Origin: Paenibacillus sp. JZ16
GTDB lineage: Bacteria > Bacillota > Bacilli > Paenibacillales > Paenibacillaceae
Direction: 5' to 3'
DNA: 64,000 bases
Assembly: GCF_015326965.1 (NCBI RefSeq)
Contig: NZ_CP017659.1
Location: forward strand, 992,001-1,056,000
Shown here: positions 35,945 to 44,440 of the stretch, in pieces
Layout of the letters: each line of letters begins with the position of its first letter
Position numbering within the stretch: the stretch's first letter is position 1
Translations under genes and position numbers: made by a program
The notes under the pieces: model-generated
What the model was told of the DNA's origin: nothing
Databases searched by the model: none
What the model saw: the letters and a program-made list of their open reading frames with translations, nothing else

Positions 35945-37351
35945 TTAAAATCGAAAATATAAAAACGGATTGTAGGTTTCATTGACCAAATAAGCCGTCG
36001 ACAGGATCATGAATAAAAAATAGATAAGCGGAACGGTAATCACGCCGGCGATTCTCCATTTTTCCCTCATGCAGGATAACATCTTTCCTGGAAGCGGAGT
36101 AACACAGATTGCCAACACGACAAACAATACACCATTCGCAGACAAATCATAGAGCGCCTGCTGATCCGCAAAAGCATGCCCGCCGAAACCGAACATCACG
36201 CCGATGAAACGCCAAGCGGAAGCCAGTTGCTCCATTTCGAACAATACCCAGCCGATCACAACGACCAGAAGCGTGTAAACATGGCCGACAAAAGCGGGTA
36301 AACGTCCAAGACTTTGCAAAAGAAATCGTTTCTCGATGATCACAAAGAATCCTAAATACAAACCCCACATGATAAAGTTCCAGCTGGCTCCATGCCATAA
36401 TCCGGTTAAAAACCATACGACCAGTAAATTCCGGAGCTGCTTCATAAAGCCTGACCTATTACCGCCAAGCGGTATATAAACGTACTCCCGAAACCAGCTG
36501 CCGAGCGAAATATGCCATCTGCGCCAAAATTCGGTTACGCTTTTTGAGATGTAGGGGTATCGGAAATTTTCCATGAAATCAAATCCGAACATTTTCCCTA
36601 GTCCCCGTGCCATGTCAGAGTAACCACTGAAATCAAAATAGATTTGCAGAGTAAATGCGGTAATGCCAAGCCAGGCGGAGAGTACGCTCAATTCCTCGAT
36701 CGGCGTCGCTTTAACACTCGCCCACAATAATCCGATATTATTGGCCAACAGCACTTTTTTGGCAAGTCCCCTGATGAACAGCTCCGCCCCTTCGCCAAAA
36801 CGGTCCAGCGACACCTTACGGGAAACGAGCTGTTCCGCGATATCGCCGTATTTGACGATGGGACCCGCTACAAGCTGCGGGAACATGGTCACATATGCCC
36901 CAAAAGAGATGAAATTCTTCTGCACCGATACTTTATCCAAGTATACGTCAACGACATAAGACATCGTTTGAAAGGTATAGAAAGATATGCCCACAGGCAG
37001 CGGCAAATCGTCTGCTTGGATATTCATGTGAAACAACAGATTGATGTTGTCCACGACAAAATCCGCATATTTGAAAAATCCGAGAATACCCAGACTGCCG
37101 ACCATCGAGCCGATAAAAATCGATCTGGCCATCAGCTTCCGATGTCTATACTTATCGATCAGCAGCCCGTTGATATAATCGAAGACCGTGGAGAAAATCA
37201 TGATGAAAATGTATATGGGCTCTCCCCATGCATAAAAAATCAGGCTGACAACAAGGAGGACAGCATTTCTAAAATTCATCGGAGAAACGTAATAGATCAG
37301 AATGGTGACCGGCAGAAAGAGGAACAGGAATATTAGGCTGCTAAAGACCAA
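35945..37351 (-). CDS. MBOAT O-acyltransferase (AlgI/PatA/DltB type)
   Basis: A 468-residue membrane protein with about ten segments. The MBOAT signature and its invariant His are in FLTGLWHGASWNFIMWGLYLG; other family marks are LPVGISFYTFQTMSYVVDVY, FPQLVAGPI, FDFSGYSDMARGLGKMFGF and FWRRWHISLGSWFREYVYIPLGGNR. It passes acyl (usually acetyl) groups across the membrane to an extracellular acceptor with the DHHW and SGNH partners encoded beside it. It starts at a TTG at 37351, six bases after GGAGGTG. Confidence 0.9.
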   Translation of the reverse strand: MVFSSLIFLFLFLPVTILIYYVSPMNFRNAVLLVVSLIFYAWGEPIYIFIMIFSTVFDYINGLLIDKYRHRKLMARSIFIGSMVGSLGILGFFKYADFVVDNINLLFHMNIQADDLPLPVGISFYTFQTMSYVVDVYLDKVSVQKNFISFGAYVTMFPQLVAGPIVKYGDIAEQLVSRKVSLDRFGEGAELFIRGLAKKVLLANNIGLLWASVKATPIEELSVLSAWLGITAFTLQIYFDFSGYSDMARGLGKMFGFDFMENFRYPYISKSVTEFWRRWHISLGSWFREYVYIPLGGNRSGFMKQLRNLLVVWFLTGLWHGASWNFIMWGLYLGFFVIIEKRFLLQSLGRLPAFVGHVYTLLVVVIGWVLFEMEQLASAWRFIGVMFGFGGHAFADQQALYDLSANGVLFVVLAICVTPLPGKMLSCMREKWRIAGVITVPLIYFLFMILSTAYLVNETYNPFLYFRF

Positions 37352-37386
37352 TACTCACACCTCCATGTTGATTGATCCATAACATG

Positions 37387-38070
37387 TTATTCCACTTGAT
37401 CTTTTACCAGGTCCAGCATGCTTGCGTAAAACTCCGGTTTAAAATGAATCCCGTCCGAATCGTACAGATTATTTGAGCCGTTTGAAAATATCGGGGACAA
37501 ATCAACATATCCAATGTTCTCTTTCTCCGCCAACTCTTTTAAGCCTTGGTTATAATCATTGATATTTTTATATCTTGGTTCCAGCTCTTCCGCTTCTGCC
37601 GTTACCGGGGTTACCGATAAAAGAGTTATTTTCGCTTGTGGAAGCTTTTCCTTGATCATCCCGATCAACTTCGCATAGTTTTTCAAGGAATAGGTTTTGG
37701 GGTTATCCGTTGGCCACAAAATGTCATCCGATCCCAAGTGGATAAAGACATGTTCCGGATCCCGCTTAGTCAACTCAGCCATATCTTGAAGTGCAAACTC
37801 CGCCGTTTTTCCTGCGCCTGCCAGAACATTCTCCTCTTTAAGCACATCATGAAATGATAAACCCTCCGTAATGGAATCCCCCACAAAAACGCTGTTCTGG
37901 AAAAGTGCTTGATACTCGGTTTCTACGGAGTCTTTTGATTCCGTTGCCTGTCCTTGGTTTTGAGTGGTCGGTTGCTGCGGACTCGAGCTTGAGGATTCGT
38001 TTCCGCATGCTGCCAATACAAGTGCAATACTCCCAAGGAGTAGGGTTGCAACTATTTTTTTCATGTTCAT
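37387..38070 (-). CDS. SGNH-hydrolase lipoprotein
   Basis: A 227-residue lipoprotein (lipobox LVLAAC, Ser-rich linker) with an SGNH domain: Ser in VFVGDSITEG, Gly in LAGAGKTA, and Asp/His in LYDSDGIHFKP. Block III reads HLGSDDILW, so the usual Asn is an Asp, which could alter oxyanion binding. GAGAGG serves ATG codons at 38070 and 38064. It lies between the amidase and the MBOAT gene. It may act as a surface O-acetyl transferase or esterase, comparable in role to PatB. Confidence 0.82.
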   Translation of the reverse strand: MNMKKIVATLLLGSIALVLAACGNESSSSSPQQPTTQNQGQATESKDSVETEYQALFQNSVFVGDSITEGLSFHDVLKEENVLAGAGKTAEFALQDMAELTKRDPEHVFIHLGSDDILWPTDNPKTYSLKNYAKLIGMIKEKLPQAKITLLSVTPVTAEAEELEPRYKNINDYNQGLKELAEKENIGYVDLSPIFSNGSNNLYDSDGIHFKPEFYASMLDLVKDQVE

Positions 38071-38086
38071 GTTCCTCTCTTTCTCT

Positions 38087-38788
38087 TTAATTTAAATTTA
38101 AAGCTTCTTTAATTCCGTCTAGAATAGAGCTTGCCATCCGGTATTGGAAATCTTCCGTCAGCATTTCATTCTCTTCTTGTGGATTCGTTAAATAACCCAT
38201 TTCGATTAGAGCGGCCGGCATGTTCGAATCCTTCAAGACAAAGAAATCCTCTTTTTTTACTCCCCGGTCCCGAAATCCGCTGGTCTGAACCAAATGCTTT
38301 TGCATAATTTCCGCCAAGAACTGGGAATCTTCATGATAATAGTAGGTTTCTGTACCCGAAACACTAGCGTCTTCGTACGTATTTCCGTGAATGGATATGA
38401 ATATATCCGCACCCAGTCGATTGGCGATTTCCGGCCGTTCCCGGTCAATCGAAGATATAAAGCGATCCTCTGATCGAGTGAGAACCACTTCAATCTGCGG
38501 CTCTTGTTTTGCCAGTTCTTCTACCTTTAGCGCTAGCTGCAGCGTAAAATCCTTCTCAAAACTACCACTGGCTCCCGTTGCGCCGTTATCCTTACCGCCA
38601 TGTCCTGAATCAATCACGACCTTATAAGGTGTTTCTGACCGGTATTCTAGCGTTCTTATCTTATCCGAGCGGACATCCATGCCGGCTTTGCGGTCGCTTG
38701 CCGTCCCTTCCCTCGAAACAAGTTGACACAGCAGAACGATCACCAGCGCAGACATAAGAGTGATTATAATCGAGCTGCCTTTTCTCAT
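38087..38788 (-). CDS. N-acetylmuramoyl-L-alanine amidase, CwlD/AmiC-type
   Basis: A 233-residue Amidase_3 zinc enzyme anchored by an N-terminal segment (IIITLMSALVIVLLCQLV). The Zn ligands and catalytic Glu are present: His in VIDSGHGGKDNGA, Glu in SGSFEKDF, His in IFISIHGNTY, and Glu in AALIEMGYLTN. It cleaves the lactyl-L-alanine bond of peptidoglycan outside the membrane. GGAGGAGAG precedes the ATG at 38788. It is first in a five-gene operon (38788 to 34294) and has an upstream element shared with the two-component operon. Confidence 0.88.
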   Translation of the reverse strand: MRKGSSIIITLMSALVIVLLCQLVSREGTASDRKAGMDVRSDKIRTLEYRSETPYKVVIDSGHGGKDNGATGASGSFEKDFTLQLALKVEELAKQEPQIEVVLTRSEDRFISSIDRERPEIANRLGADIFISIHGNTYEDASVSGTETYYYHEDSQFLAEIMQKHLVQTSGFRDRGVKKEDFFVLKDSNMPAALIEMGYLTNPQEENEMLTEDFQYRMASSILDGIKEALNLN

Positions 38789-38827
38789 ACGTTCTCTCCT
38801 CCTCCTGATAAAAGTGTAGTAGCCAGA

Positions 38828-38855
38828 GATCAAGATAAGGTGCAGATGATATCAA
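38828..38855 (-). promoter_or_regulatory. Candidate response-regulator site upstream of the amidase operon
   Basis: A 28-base block with ATCAAGAT, GGTGCAGA and ATCAA cores matches 22 of 28 positions of the block at 41614-41641 upstream of the response regulator. It lies 40-67 bases before the amidase start, right for an activator site. Confidence 0.6.
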
Positions 38856-38887
38856 ACTTTCATAGAGTAATAGGCTTTGGCGGCGGC

Positions 38888-38943
38888 AAACAAAAAAGAG
38901 CTGTTCCTGACAGGTCCATAAGAACCTTCAAGAACAACTCTTC
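38888..38943 (-). terminator. Second terminator between the kinase and amidase genes
   Basis: AAGAGTTGTTC pairs with GAACAGCTCTT, extended by TTGA/TCAG and AGG/CCT, then TTTTTTG on the minus strand. It lies between the kinase terminator and the amidase promoter element, insulating the two operons. Confidence 0.75.
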
Positions 38944-38948
38944 AATTA

Positions 38949-38977
38949 AAAAAGCGCAGAACCGGGTTCTACGCTTT
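38949..38977 (-). terminator. Intrinsic terminator of the two-component operon
   Basis: AAAGCGTAGAACC-CGG-TTCTGCGCTTTTTT on the minus strand; the upstream arm includes the kinase stop codon TAG at 38969. Confidence 0.8.
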
Positions 38978-40789
38978 CTTATTCAAATGAAAATAGAATA
39001 GGACTCCATCAGGAGTGTTGGTTACACCATATCGGACACCATGCATTTCCAGAATCTTTTGGGAGATAGAAAGGCCCAGCCCGGTCCCTCCAGTCGACCG
39101 TTTTCGGGAAGGCTCGCCGCGATAAAACCGGTCCCAGATCTTCTCAAGCTGTTCGCTTTGAATGTGGACTCCTTTATTTTCGATGCATACTTTAACGGTG
39201 TCCCCATCTTCCAAGATACTGACAAGAATGGACTCCTGCTCCGGTGTATAGCGAATCGCGTTGCTGAGGAAATTGACAACGACCTGCTCCATTCGCCGCT
39301 CATTTGCCAGCACTTCGACTGGCTTCAGTGACATATCAAGATGTAACTGCTTTGTTTCGATGTCCGCAGCCAATTTTGTACATACCCGCTCGATAACGGT
39401 GTCGATATAAAAGGAATCCATGTCCATGGTATACGTTCCGGATTCATACTTGGCCAATTCCAGCATATCCACGATCAGCAGATCCATTCTTTTGACCTCG
39501 TCCTCCATCGCCTTAAAGTAATAATCCCTTTTATGGCTTGCCACCCCGTCCTTCATAATGGCCAGACAGCTCTGAATAACGCTTAGTGGAGTTTTCAGCT
39601 CGTGGGATACGCCGGATATAAATTCTTTTCTCGTATTCTCCAGCTGCTTTTCTTTCTCGATATCCTGCTCAAGCCGAAGAATATGAGAGTGCAGGCGCTC
39701 GGAGAGCTCATTAATGTTGCGTGATAAGTCCCCGATTTCATCCTTCGTTGTAATGGGGATTTTCTCCGAAAAATCAAGGTCTGCCATTTGCCGTGTGGTA
39801 CGGTTGATGCGCAGCAGCGGCCGTGTGATCTGTCGAGAATAATAGAACGATGCCAGCACCACGAGAAGCAGAGTAGCAATAATGATGTACACATAGTATT
39901 CCTTGATCATCCCTGCGGCTTCATTAACCGGCTGGAGTGACGCCATCGCGAACAGATATGCGGGATTTCCGTCGCGATCTTGGATGCGATTCACGATAAT
40001 TTTGTAATTCACGTCATTTTCTTTATAATCTACGATCTGATTGGGGTTCCTGCTATCCTTCCAGTCGCCGTACAATAAATCCGCTTGGAAAGCCTGGATG
40101 CGGTCCAGCAACAAGTGATTGGTATAACGCGAGACCCCTGCGCCTTCCGGTAACTGGACCTTCATAATGGTTCCCTCGACCAGAAATGTGGGATATTTCT
40201 CAAAGTATTGGTTCGGACTCGCAAATCGAGTGACGACCTCGTACTCTTTTCTTATCATCTGCGAATTTTCCAGCCTGCTTTCGTCTCTTAGGTTAGAATT
40301 ACCCCTTCCCATCCGCTGGATCACCGGCTGGCCATTCATAATCAAACCTTCCATGGCGATCTCTTCCCCTTCTTTAATCCAAGGCGTGAGGAACGGATTA
40401 TCACTGCTGAAGTCCTCTACGTCGATCACACTATACAGAGGAATGGTCATCGTTTTATTGGAAAACATGGTTTCTTCCGAATGTCTTAGCTTGACTTTCA
40501 TGAAGAAATCATCGGTGTACTTTAAATTACCTTGGGTGTCCACAGTCGTAACCCAGATGTTATGCTTTTGATAAAAATCTTGCTCCAGCTTTGCCGTCTC
40601 CTGCGTGTCCGTTGTTTGATTCAGGTAGTCTTGTTCGTAAGCCTGAAGCGCCGCGCTCACGTCCTTCACTTTCTGATGAACATAATACTGTTTGAAAAAT
40701 ACGGTCTGCAAGGTAAAGATAACAGCAAGAATGAATAAGCATAATCCCGTCGTAAATAGAAACAGCTTAAGAACAATGCCTTGTTTCAT
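38969..40789 (-). CDS. Sensor histidine kinase of the envelope-modification locus
   Basis: A 606-residue kinase: transmembrane segment at about 8-30, extracellular sensor domain of about 260 residues, second segment near 295-315 (YYVYIIIATLLLVVLASFYY), HAMP, HisKA with SGVSHELKTPLSVIQ, and HATPase with NFLSNAIRYTPE and STGGTGLGLSISQKILEMHG. The ATG overlaps the regulator stop as ATGA. The layout resembles cell-wall stress kinases; the signal is not apparent. Confidence 0.9.
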   Translation of the reverse strand: MKQGIVLKLFLFTTGLCLFILAVIFTLQTVFFKQYYVHQKVKDVSAALQAYEQDYLNQTTDTQETAKLEQDFYQKHNIWVTTVDTQGNLKYTDDFFMKVKLRHSEETMFSNKTMTIPLYSVIDVEDFSSDNPFLTPWIKEGEEIAMEGLIMNGQPVIQRMGRGNSNLRDESRLENSQMIRKEYEVVTRFASPNQYFEKYPTFLVEGTIMKVQLPEGAGVSRYTNHLLLDRIQAFQADLLYGDWKDSRNPNQIVDYKENDVNYKIIVNRIQDRDGNPAYLFAMASLQPVNEAAGMIKEYYVYIIIATLLLVVLASFYYSRQITRPLLRINRTTRQMADLDFSEKIPITTKDEIGDLSRNINELSERLHSHILRLEQDIEKEKQLENTRKEFISGVSHELKTPLSVIQSCLAIMKDGVASHKRDYYFKAMEDEVKRMDLLIVDMLELAKYESGTYTMDMDSFYIDTVIERVCTKLAADIETKQLHLDMSLKPVEVLANERRMEQVVVNFLSNAIRYTPEQESILVSILEDGDTVKVCIENKGVHIQSEQLEKIWDRFYRGEPSRKRSTGGTGLGLSISQKILEMHGVRYGVTNTPDGVLFYFHLNKKA

Positions 40790-41463
40790 AACTTGTCCTC
40801 GAACTTGTAACCTGATCGAACGATCGTAGCAATATGCTTGGCGTGCTCTCCCAGCTTGGAACGCAGATTGCGGATATGACTGTTGACCGTACGCTCATCA
40901 CCGACAAAATCATACCCCCAGATTTTTGTAATCAGCTGTTCTCTGGTTATAATAATTCCTTTGTTTTTCATCAGATAAGCCAAAATTTCAAATTCCGTAT
41001 GCGTCAAACTGCAGTTTTCCCCATCCACCGCCACCGTTCGGGATGGAAAGTGGATGGAAATACCGTTGCTGGACAATGTATCGTCTTCTTGTTCCCGAGT
41101 CTGTCTGCTCTCCAAAAGCCGCTTCGCCCGTGCCAGCAAGATTGGAGGGCTGTACGGTTTGGTTACGTAGTCGTCGGCTCCCAGTTCAAAACCCATCAAG
41201 GTATCATCCTCATCCGAACGGGCCGTCAGCATGATAATCGGAACGTTAGATACTTTTCGGATGCGTTTGCATACGGACCATCCGTCCAATTCAGGGAGCA
41301 TGATATCCAGAATGATCAGATCCAGCTCATGTTCCTGGAATAGCCCCAAAGCTTTTCTGCCATCATCCGCTTCGAGCACTTCATAACCTTCTTCAAGCAA
41401 ATAATCTTTTATGATTTCTCGTAAAATATGCTCATCTTCTACAATCAATATTGTTTTAGACAT
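40786..41463 (-). CDS. OmpR-family response regulator
   Basis: A 225-residue regulator: REC (acidic IVEDEH, phosphoacceptor Asp in LIILDIMLPELDGW, Lys in DYVTKPYSPP) and a C-terminal winged helix (LTHTEFEILAYLMKNKG, ERTVNSHIRNLRSKLGE, VRSGYKFED). The start at the ATG at 41463 follows GAGAGG. A 28-base block 150-178 bases upstream matches one before the amidase operon, so it probably controls itself and that operon. Confidence 0.92.
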   Translation of the reverse strand: MSKTILIVEDEHILREIIKDYLLEEGYEVLEADDGRKALGLFQEHELDLIILDIMLPELDGWSVCKRIRKVSNVPIIMLTARSDEDDTLMGFELGADDYVTKPYSPPILLARAKRLLESRQTREQEDDTLSSNGISIHFPSRTVAVDGENCSLTHTEFEILAYLMKNKGIIITREQLITKIWGYDFVGDERTVNSHIRNLRSKLGEHAKHIATIVRSGYKFEDKL

Positions 41464-41613
41464 GTGACAACCTCTCAAGTTTTATGAGCATTAGCCCCTC
41501 ATACTCACCAGTGTGTACTTCAGTTGGATCGTAACACTTTTTCAAATACTAAACAAACGTAGTCATCTGAGACACAACTCTAATCTATATTGGGACTAAT
41601 CATAGAATAGAGA

Positions 41614-41641
41614 AATCAAGATCGGGTGCAGACAAGATCAA
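41614..41641 (-). promoter_or_regulatory. Candidate response-regulator site upstream of its own operon
   Basis: Contains ATCAAGAT, GGTGCAGA and ATCAA in the same order and spacing as 38828-38855 (22 of 28 identical). It is the autoregulatory counterpart of that site. Confidence 0.6.
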
Positions 41642-41718
41642 TATGGAGTGATTATGTAACAAGCTTCGTCTTAAGCTCTTGTCGTTCAATTAGGAAAAAA
41701 ACTAATACTACAAACTGA

Positions 41719-41740
41719 AAAAAGCCGCAATTTATGCGGC
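41719..41740 (-). terminator. Intrinsic terminator of the utilisation locus
   Basis: GCCGCAT-AAA-TTGCGGC on the minus strand followed by TTTTTTC, 128 bases past the GntR fusion gene. It is a fully paired relative of the dispersed terminator. Confidence 0.8.
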
Positions 41741-41867
41741 TTTCAAAATCCATATGTCATTGTCATCTGAGTCATCTGACAATTTCGGCGTCCTGCCATG
41801 AAGTTTCTTCATACATTTAATTACCGCTCAAACTACCTGACGTAATGAGACGGAATAAGAGTTTCGT

Positions 41868-43319
41868 TCACTTCTCCATTCCCGTACCGGCGCCCGTCAG
41901 GCCCAGACGGCTGTTGAACAGCTGCTCAATTCGGGTGCAGGTATCCGCCGGGGTTTCCATGCCGGCCCACAGCAGATTCAGCTCATCCAGGAGCGTCGAT
42001 ATTTCAGATTGGCTCAGGTTGAGGGTATGAAGCGGATAAGCGTGAGGCAGCACCTCCAGAAAACGGTTATAGTGCTGCGGATGAATGTCCGGATTCAGCA
42101 GACGGTCATCTTCGGCCACCGACCGCAAAGCCGGAATGGTGCAGCCGTGCTTCTTCAACAGCGTCTGCGCCTCCTCACCTGTCATAAAATCCACGAGTTT
42201 CTCAGCGATATTCCGATGACTGCTCGCAGCGTTGATCGACAGCCCCCCTCCAAGCAGCATCGTTGCGGGCTTGGTGCCGTTCGGCAGGGTCATTACATCC
42301 CAGTCGATGGAATGATCGCGGAATTCATTCATGAAGTAATAGGTGGACATGATCATGGCAACCCGTTCCTTCATAAAGAGGCTCTCGGCTAAATGGCTGC
42401 TGCCATGGGAGAAAATCGGCGACACATGCTCCTTGTACATAAGCGATACGCAAAACTCCAAAGCTTCGATATTCCGCTGATCCGCCATCGTGCTCCGGCT
42501 GCGGTCTGCAGCCATAATGCTGCCGTCATTTTGAAGCAGGAAGACCGGCCAGCGGTTCGGAGACGAGGAGAAGCAGAAGCCGTAATGATCGGTCATTCCG
42601 TCTTCGTCCGGGGCCGATGTGCAGGCTTTGGCCGCCGCCAGCAGCTCCTTCCAGTCGCCAAGACTGATAGGGTAAGGCAGGCCGTGCTGACGGAAGATCG
42701 AACGGTTGTAGCAGATGACCACCGGAGAGAACACAAACGGCGCCGCAAGCATGCTGCCCTCATCGTTGAACAGGTCGAACACCCTCGGATAGCTGACCCC
42801 TTCCTCCATGAGACGAGGAGGAACATATCCTGTCAGCAGATTCGTTCGCCCGCTTTCGGTCCATTCCCGGAAATGCTGATCCGACATAATAAACAGATCG
42901 GGGCCCTGACCGTCATCAATGGACCGAATGATGGTCTCGGTGTAGAAGTCCTCGGCGTACAGCACCATTTCCACCTGAACGAACGGATGCTTCCGTTCGA
43001 ACGCTTCGATCATTTTCTCGATAATCGGAATTTCATAGGAGGAGGAGAACCAGGCGAGTTTCAGCACGACAGGCGTTCTGTCCTCATCCGGCTCCTTCAC
43101 ACGGTTGCCCTTGCCCGCAATCTTCTCGATCAGTCCTTCGTTCACCAGCTCATCCAGCGCCTTCCGGATCGATACCCGGCTCATTTCATACTTCTGGCTA
43201 AGCGTATTTTCCGGCAAAATAAATTCACCCGGCTGAAGAACGCCGGAGACGATTTCATTTCTCAATTCCTGGACAAAGCGTTCATAACGCTCATGAAATT
43301 CATTTCTTCTACGCAACAA
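41868..43319 (-). CDS. GntR winged helix fused to a solute-binding-protein domain
   Basis: A 483-residue cytosolic protein. Residues 12-75 are a GntR-type winged helix (NTLSQKYEMSRVSIRKALDELVNEGLIEKIAGKG). From about 84 to the end it is a family-1-type extracellular solute-binding fold (MIEAFERKHPFVQVEMVLYAED, PDLFIMSD, APFVFSPVVICYNRSIF, MTGEEAQTLLKKHG). There is no signal peptide, so the sugar-binding fold acts as an intracellular sensor. It starts at a TTG at 43319 after AGGAGCGG. It ends the locus and is probably the locus repressor; an ATACATGT site lies 15 bases upstream. Confidence 0.88.
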   Translation of the reverse strand: MLRRRNEFHERYERFVQELRNEIVSGVLQPGEFILPENTLSQKYEMSRVSIRKALDELVNEGLIEKIAGKGNRVKEPDEDRTPVVLKLAWFSSSYEIPIIEKMIEAFERKHPFVQVEMVLYAEDFYTETIIRSIDDGQGPDLFIMSDQHFREWTESGRTNLLTGYVPPRLMEEGVSYPRVFDLFNDEGSMLAAPFVFSPVVICYNRSIFRQHGLPYPISLGDWKELLAAAKACTSAPDEDGMTDHYGFCFSSSPNRWPVFLLQNDGSIMAADRSRSTMADQRNIEALEFCVSLMYKEHVSPIFSHGSSHLAESLFMKERVAMIMSTYYFMNEFRDHSIDWDVMTLPNGTKPATMLLGGGLSINAASSHRNIAEKLVDFMTGEEAQTLLKKHGCTIPALRSVAEDDRLLNPDIHPQHYNRFLEVLPHAYPLHTLNLSQSEISTLLDELNLLWAGMETPADTCTRIEQLFNSRLGLTGAGTGMEK

Positions 43320-43333
43320 TATATACCGCTCCT

Positions 43334-43349
43334 ATACATGTCTATAACA
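43334..43349. promoter_or_regulatory. Candidate GntR-fusion operator before its own gene
   Basis: ATACATGTCTATAACA resembles the sites upstream of the heparinase operon (55609) and the secreted propeller gene (58873), sharing ATACATGT and a following TAAC or TTAC. Confidence 0.45.
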
Positions 43350-43411
43350 ATCAGTATATCATGAGGAACATCAGGATTCCATGCACTCCGCTTAAAGAAC
43401 GCGTATATATT

Positions 43412-44440
43412 TTACTCTGCAAGCTTCTTCTCAAGAAAAGCATAGGCACGCTGCCGGATATCCCTCGGGAAGTCATGCCCTTCATGACCGATCCAGCACT
43501 CGAAAGCAGATGAAGCGCCCAGAAAATCATACAAGCCATCCAGTTCCCCAAGACCCGATGCAATCTCACGCCAGTTCGGAAAAATCGGATCTCGCGTCCC
43601 GCACCACATAAACATGGGCACCGGGGCCGCAAGCGCCGCGATTTCATGCCACTCGAACGGAAGGGAGCCGTTACTCAGGCTGTCCGTTATGGAAGGGATA
43701 TGGGAAAACCACTCCCGCTGCCCCCAGCGGTTCGGCTCCGGATCACCGCGGAACATCGTAAACCCGCAGCTCGAGACGACAGCCTTGATGCGTTTATCCA
43801 TTCCGGCCAGAAACCAGCCGTTGTAGCCGCCCAGCGAATGGCCGATGACGCCGATCCGGTGGGAGTTTACCTGCGGCAGCGAGGACAGCACATCGACCGC
43901 CGTGATGTGATCGGAGAGCATTTTACCAACCGCAGTCCACGCGGGGTGCTCTTGATAGAACGGAGCGGTTTGAAAAGGCTCTTCCCCTGGGTAGACCCGG
44001 TCGCCGAACGTGATGGAGTCCGGTGCCAGCACGGCAAATCCGCGCTGAACCAGCTCCAGACCATACCGCCGATTCTCCCGACCGGAAGGCAGACATACAT
44101 CGTCTTTTCCGTTCTCGGTTGTCGGATGAAGAGCCAGAACAGCGGGATAACCTCCCTCAGCTGGCTTTCCATGTGGAAGCAGAAGATAAGCATGGATTGG
44201 ATCCCCTTCCGGGGAATGGTAAACGATCTTATGTCTTGTGTGATCTTCCTCGTCATGCTCTGATATCACCCGGAAGCCACCGCTGTTTGCGGCCACACTC
44301 GGCTTGTAATCAACCGGCCCCGGAGGCTCCCCCAACAGCTGCAGCCAGCGCTCTCTCAGTCTGGACTTCTTCTCCATCCAAGCATCAAGGGTATGTATTC
44401 CCTCTAACAGCGGCATCATGTCCCCATTAAACCGATTCAT
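43412..44440 (-). CDS. Alpha/beta hydrolase, acetyl-esterase or dienelactone hydrolase type
   Basis: A 342-residue cytosolic alpha/beta hydrolase. The nucleophile Ser is in IGVIGHSLGGYNG, the acid is probably the Asp of WCGTRDPIF, and the His is in WIGHEGHDFP. The oxyanion region is LALHPTTENGKDD. The start at the ATG at 44440 follows GAGGGG and overlaps the propeller gene stop by 14 bases. In this locus a deacetylase/esterase for imported acetylated sugar is likely; this is inference. Confidence 0.82.
   Translation of the reverse strand: MNRFNGDMMPLLEGIHTLDAWMEKKSRLRERWLQLLGEPPGPVDYKPSVAANSGGFRVISEHDEEDHTRHKIVYHSPEGDPIHAYLLLPHGKPAEGGYPAVLALHPTTENGKDDVCLPSGRENRRYGLELVQRGFAVLAPDSITFGDRVYPGEEPFQTAPFYQEHPAWTAVGKMLSDHITAVDVLSSLPQVNSHRIGVIGHSLGGYNGWFLAGMDKRIKAVVSSCGFTMFRGDPEPNRWGQREWFSHIPSITDSLSNGSLPFEWHEIAALAAPVPMFMWCGTRDPIFPNWREIASGLGELDGLYDFLGASSAFECWIGHEGHDFPRDIRQRAYAFLEKKLAE

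Noticed and set aside
42393..43364. 323-codon plus-strand frame opposite the GntR fusion gene
   Set aside because: It is antisense to a gene with recognised domains on the other strand; its composition (Arg/His-rich) is typical of a shadow frame.
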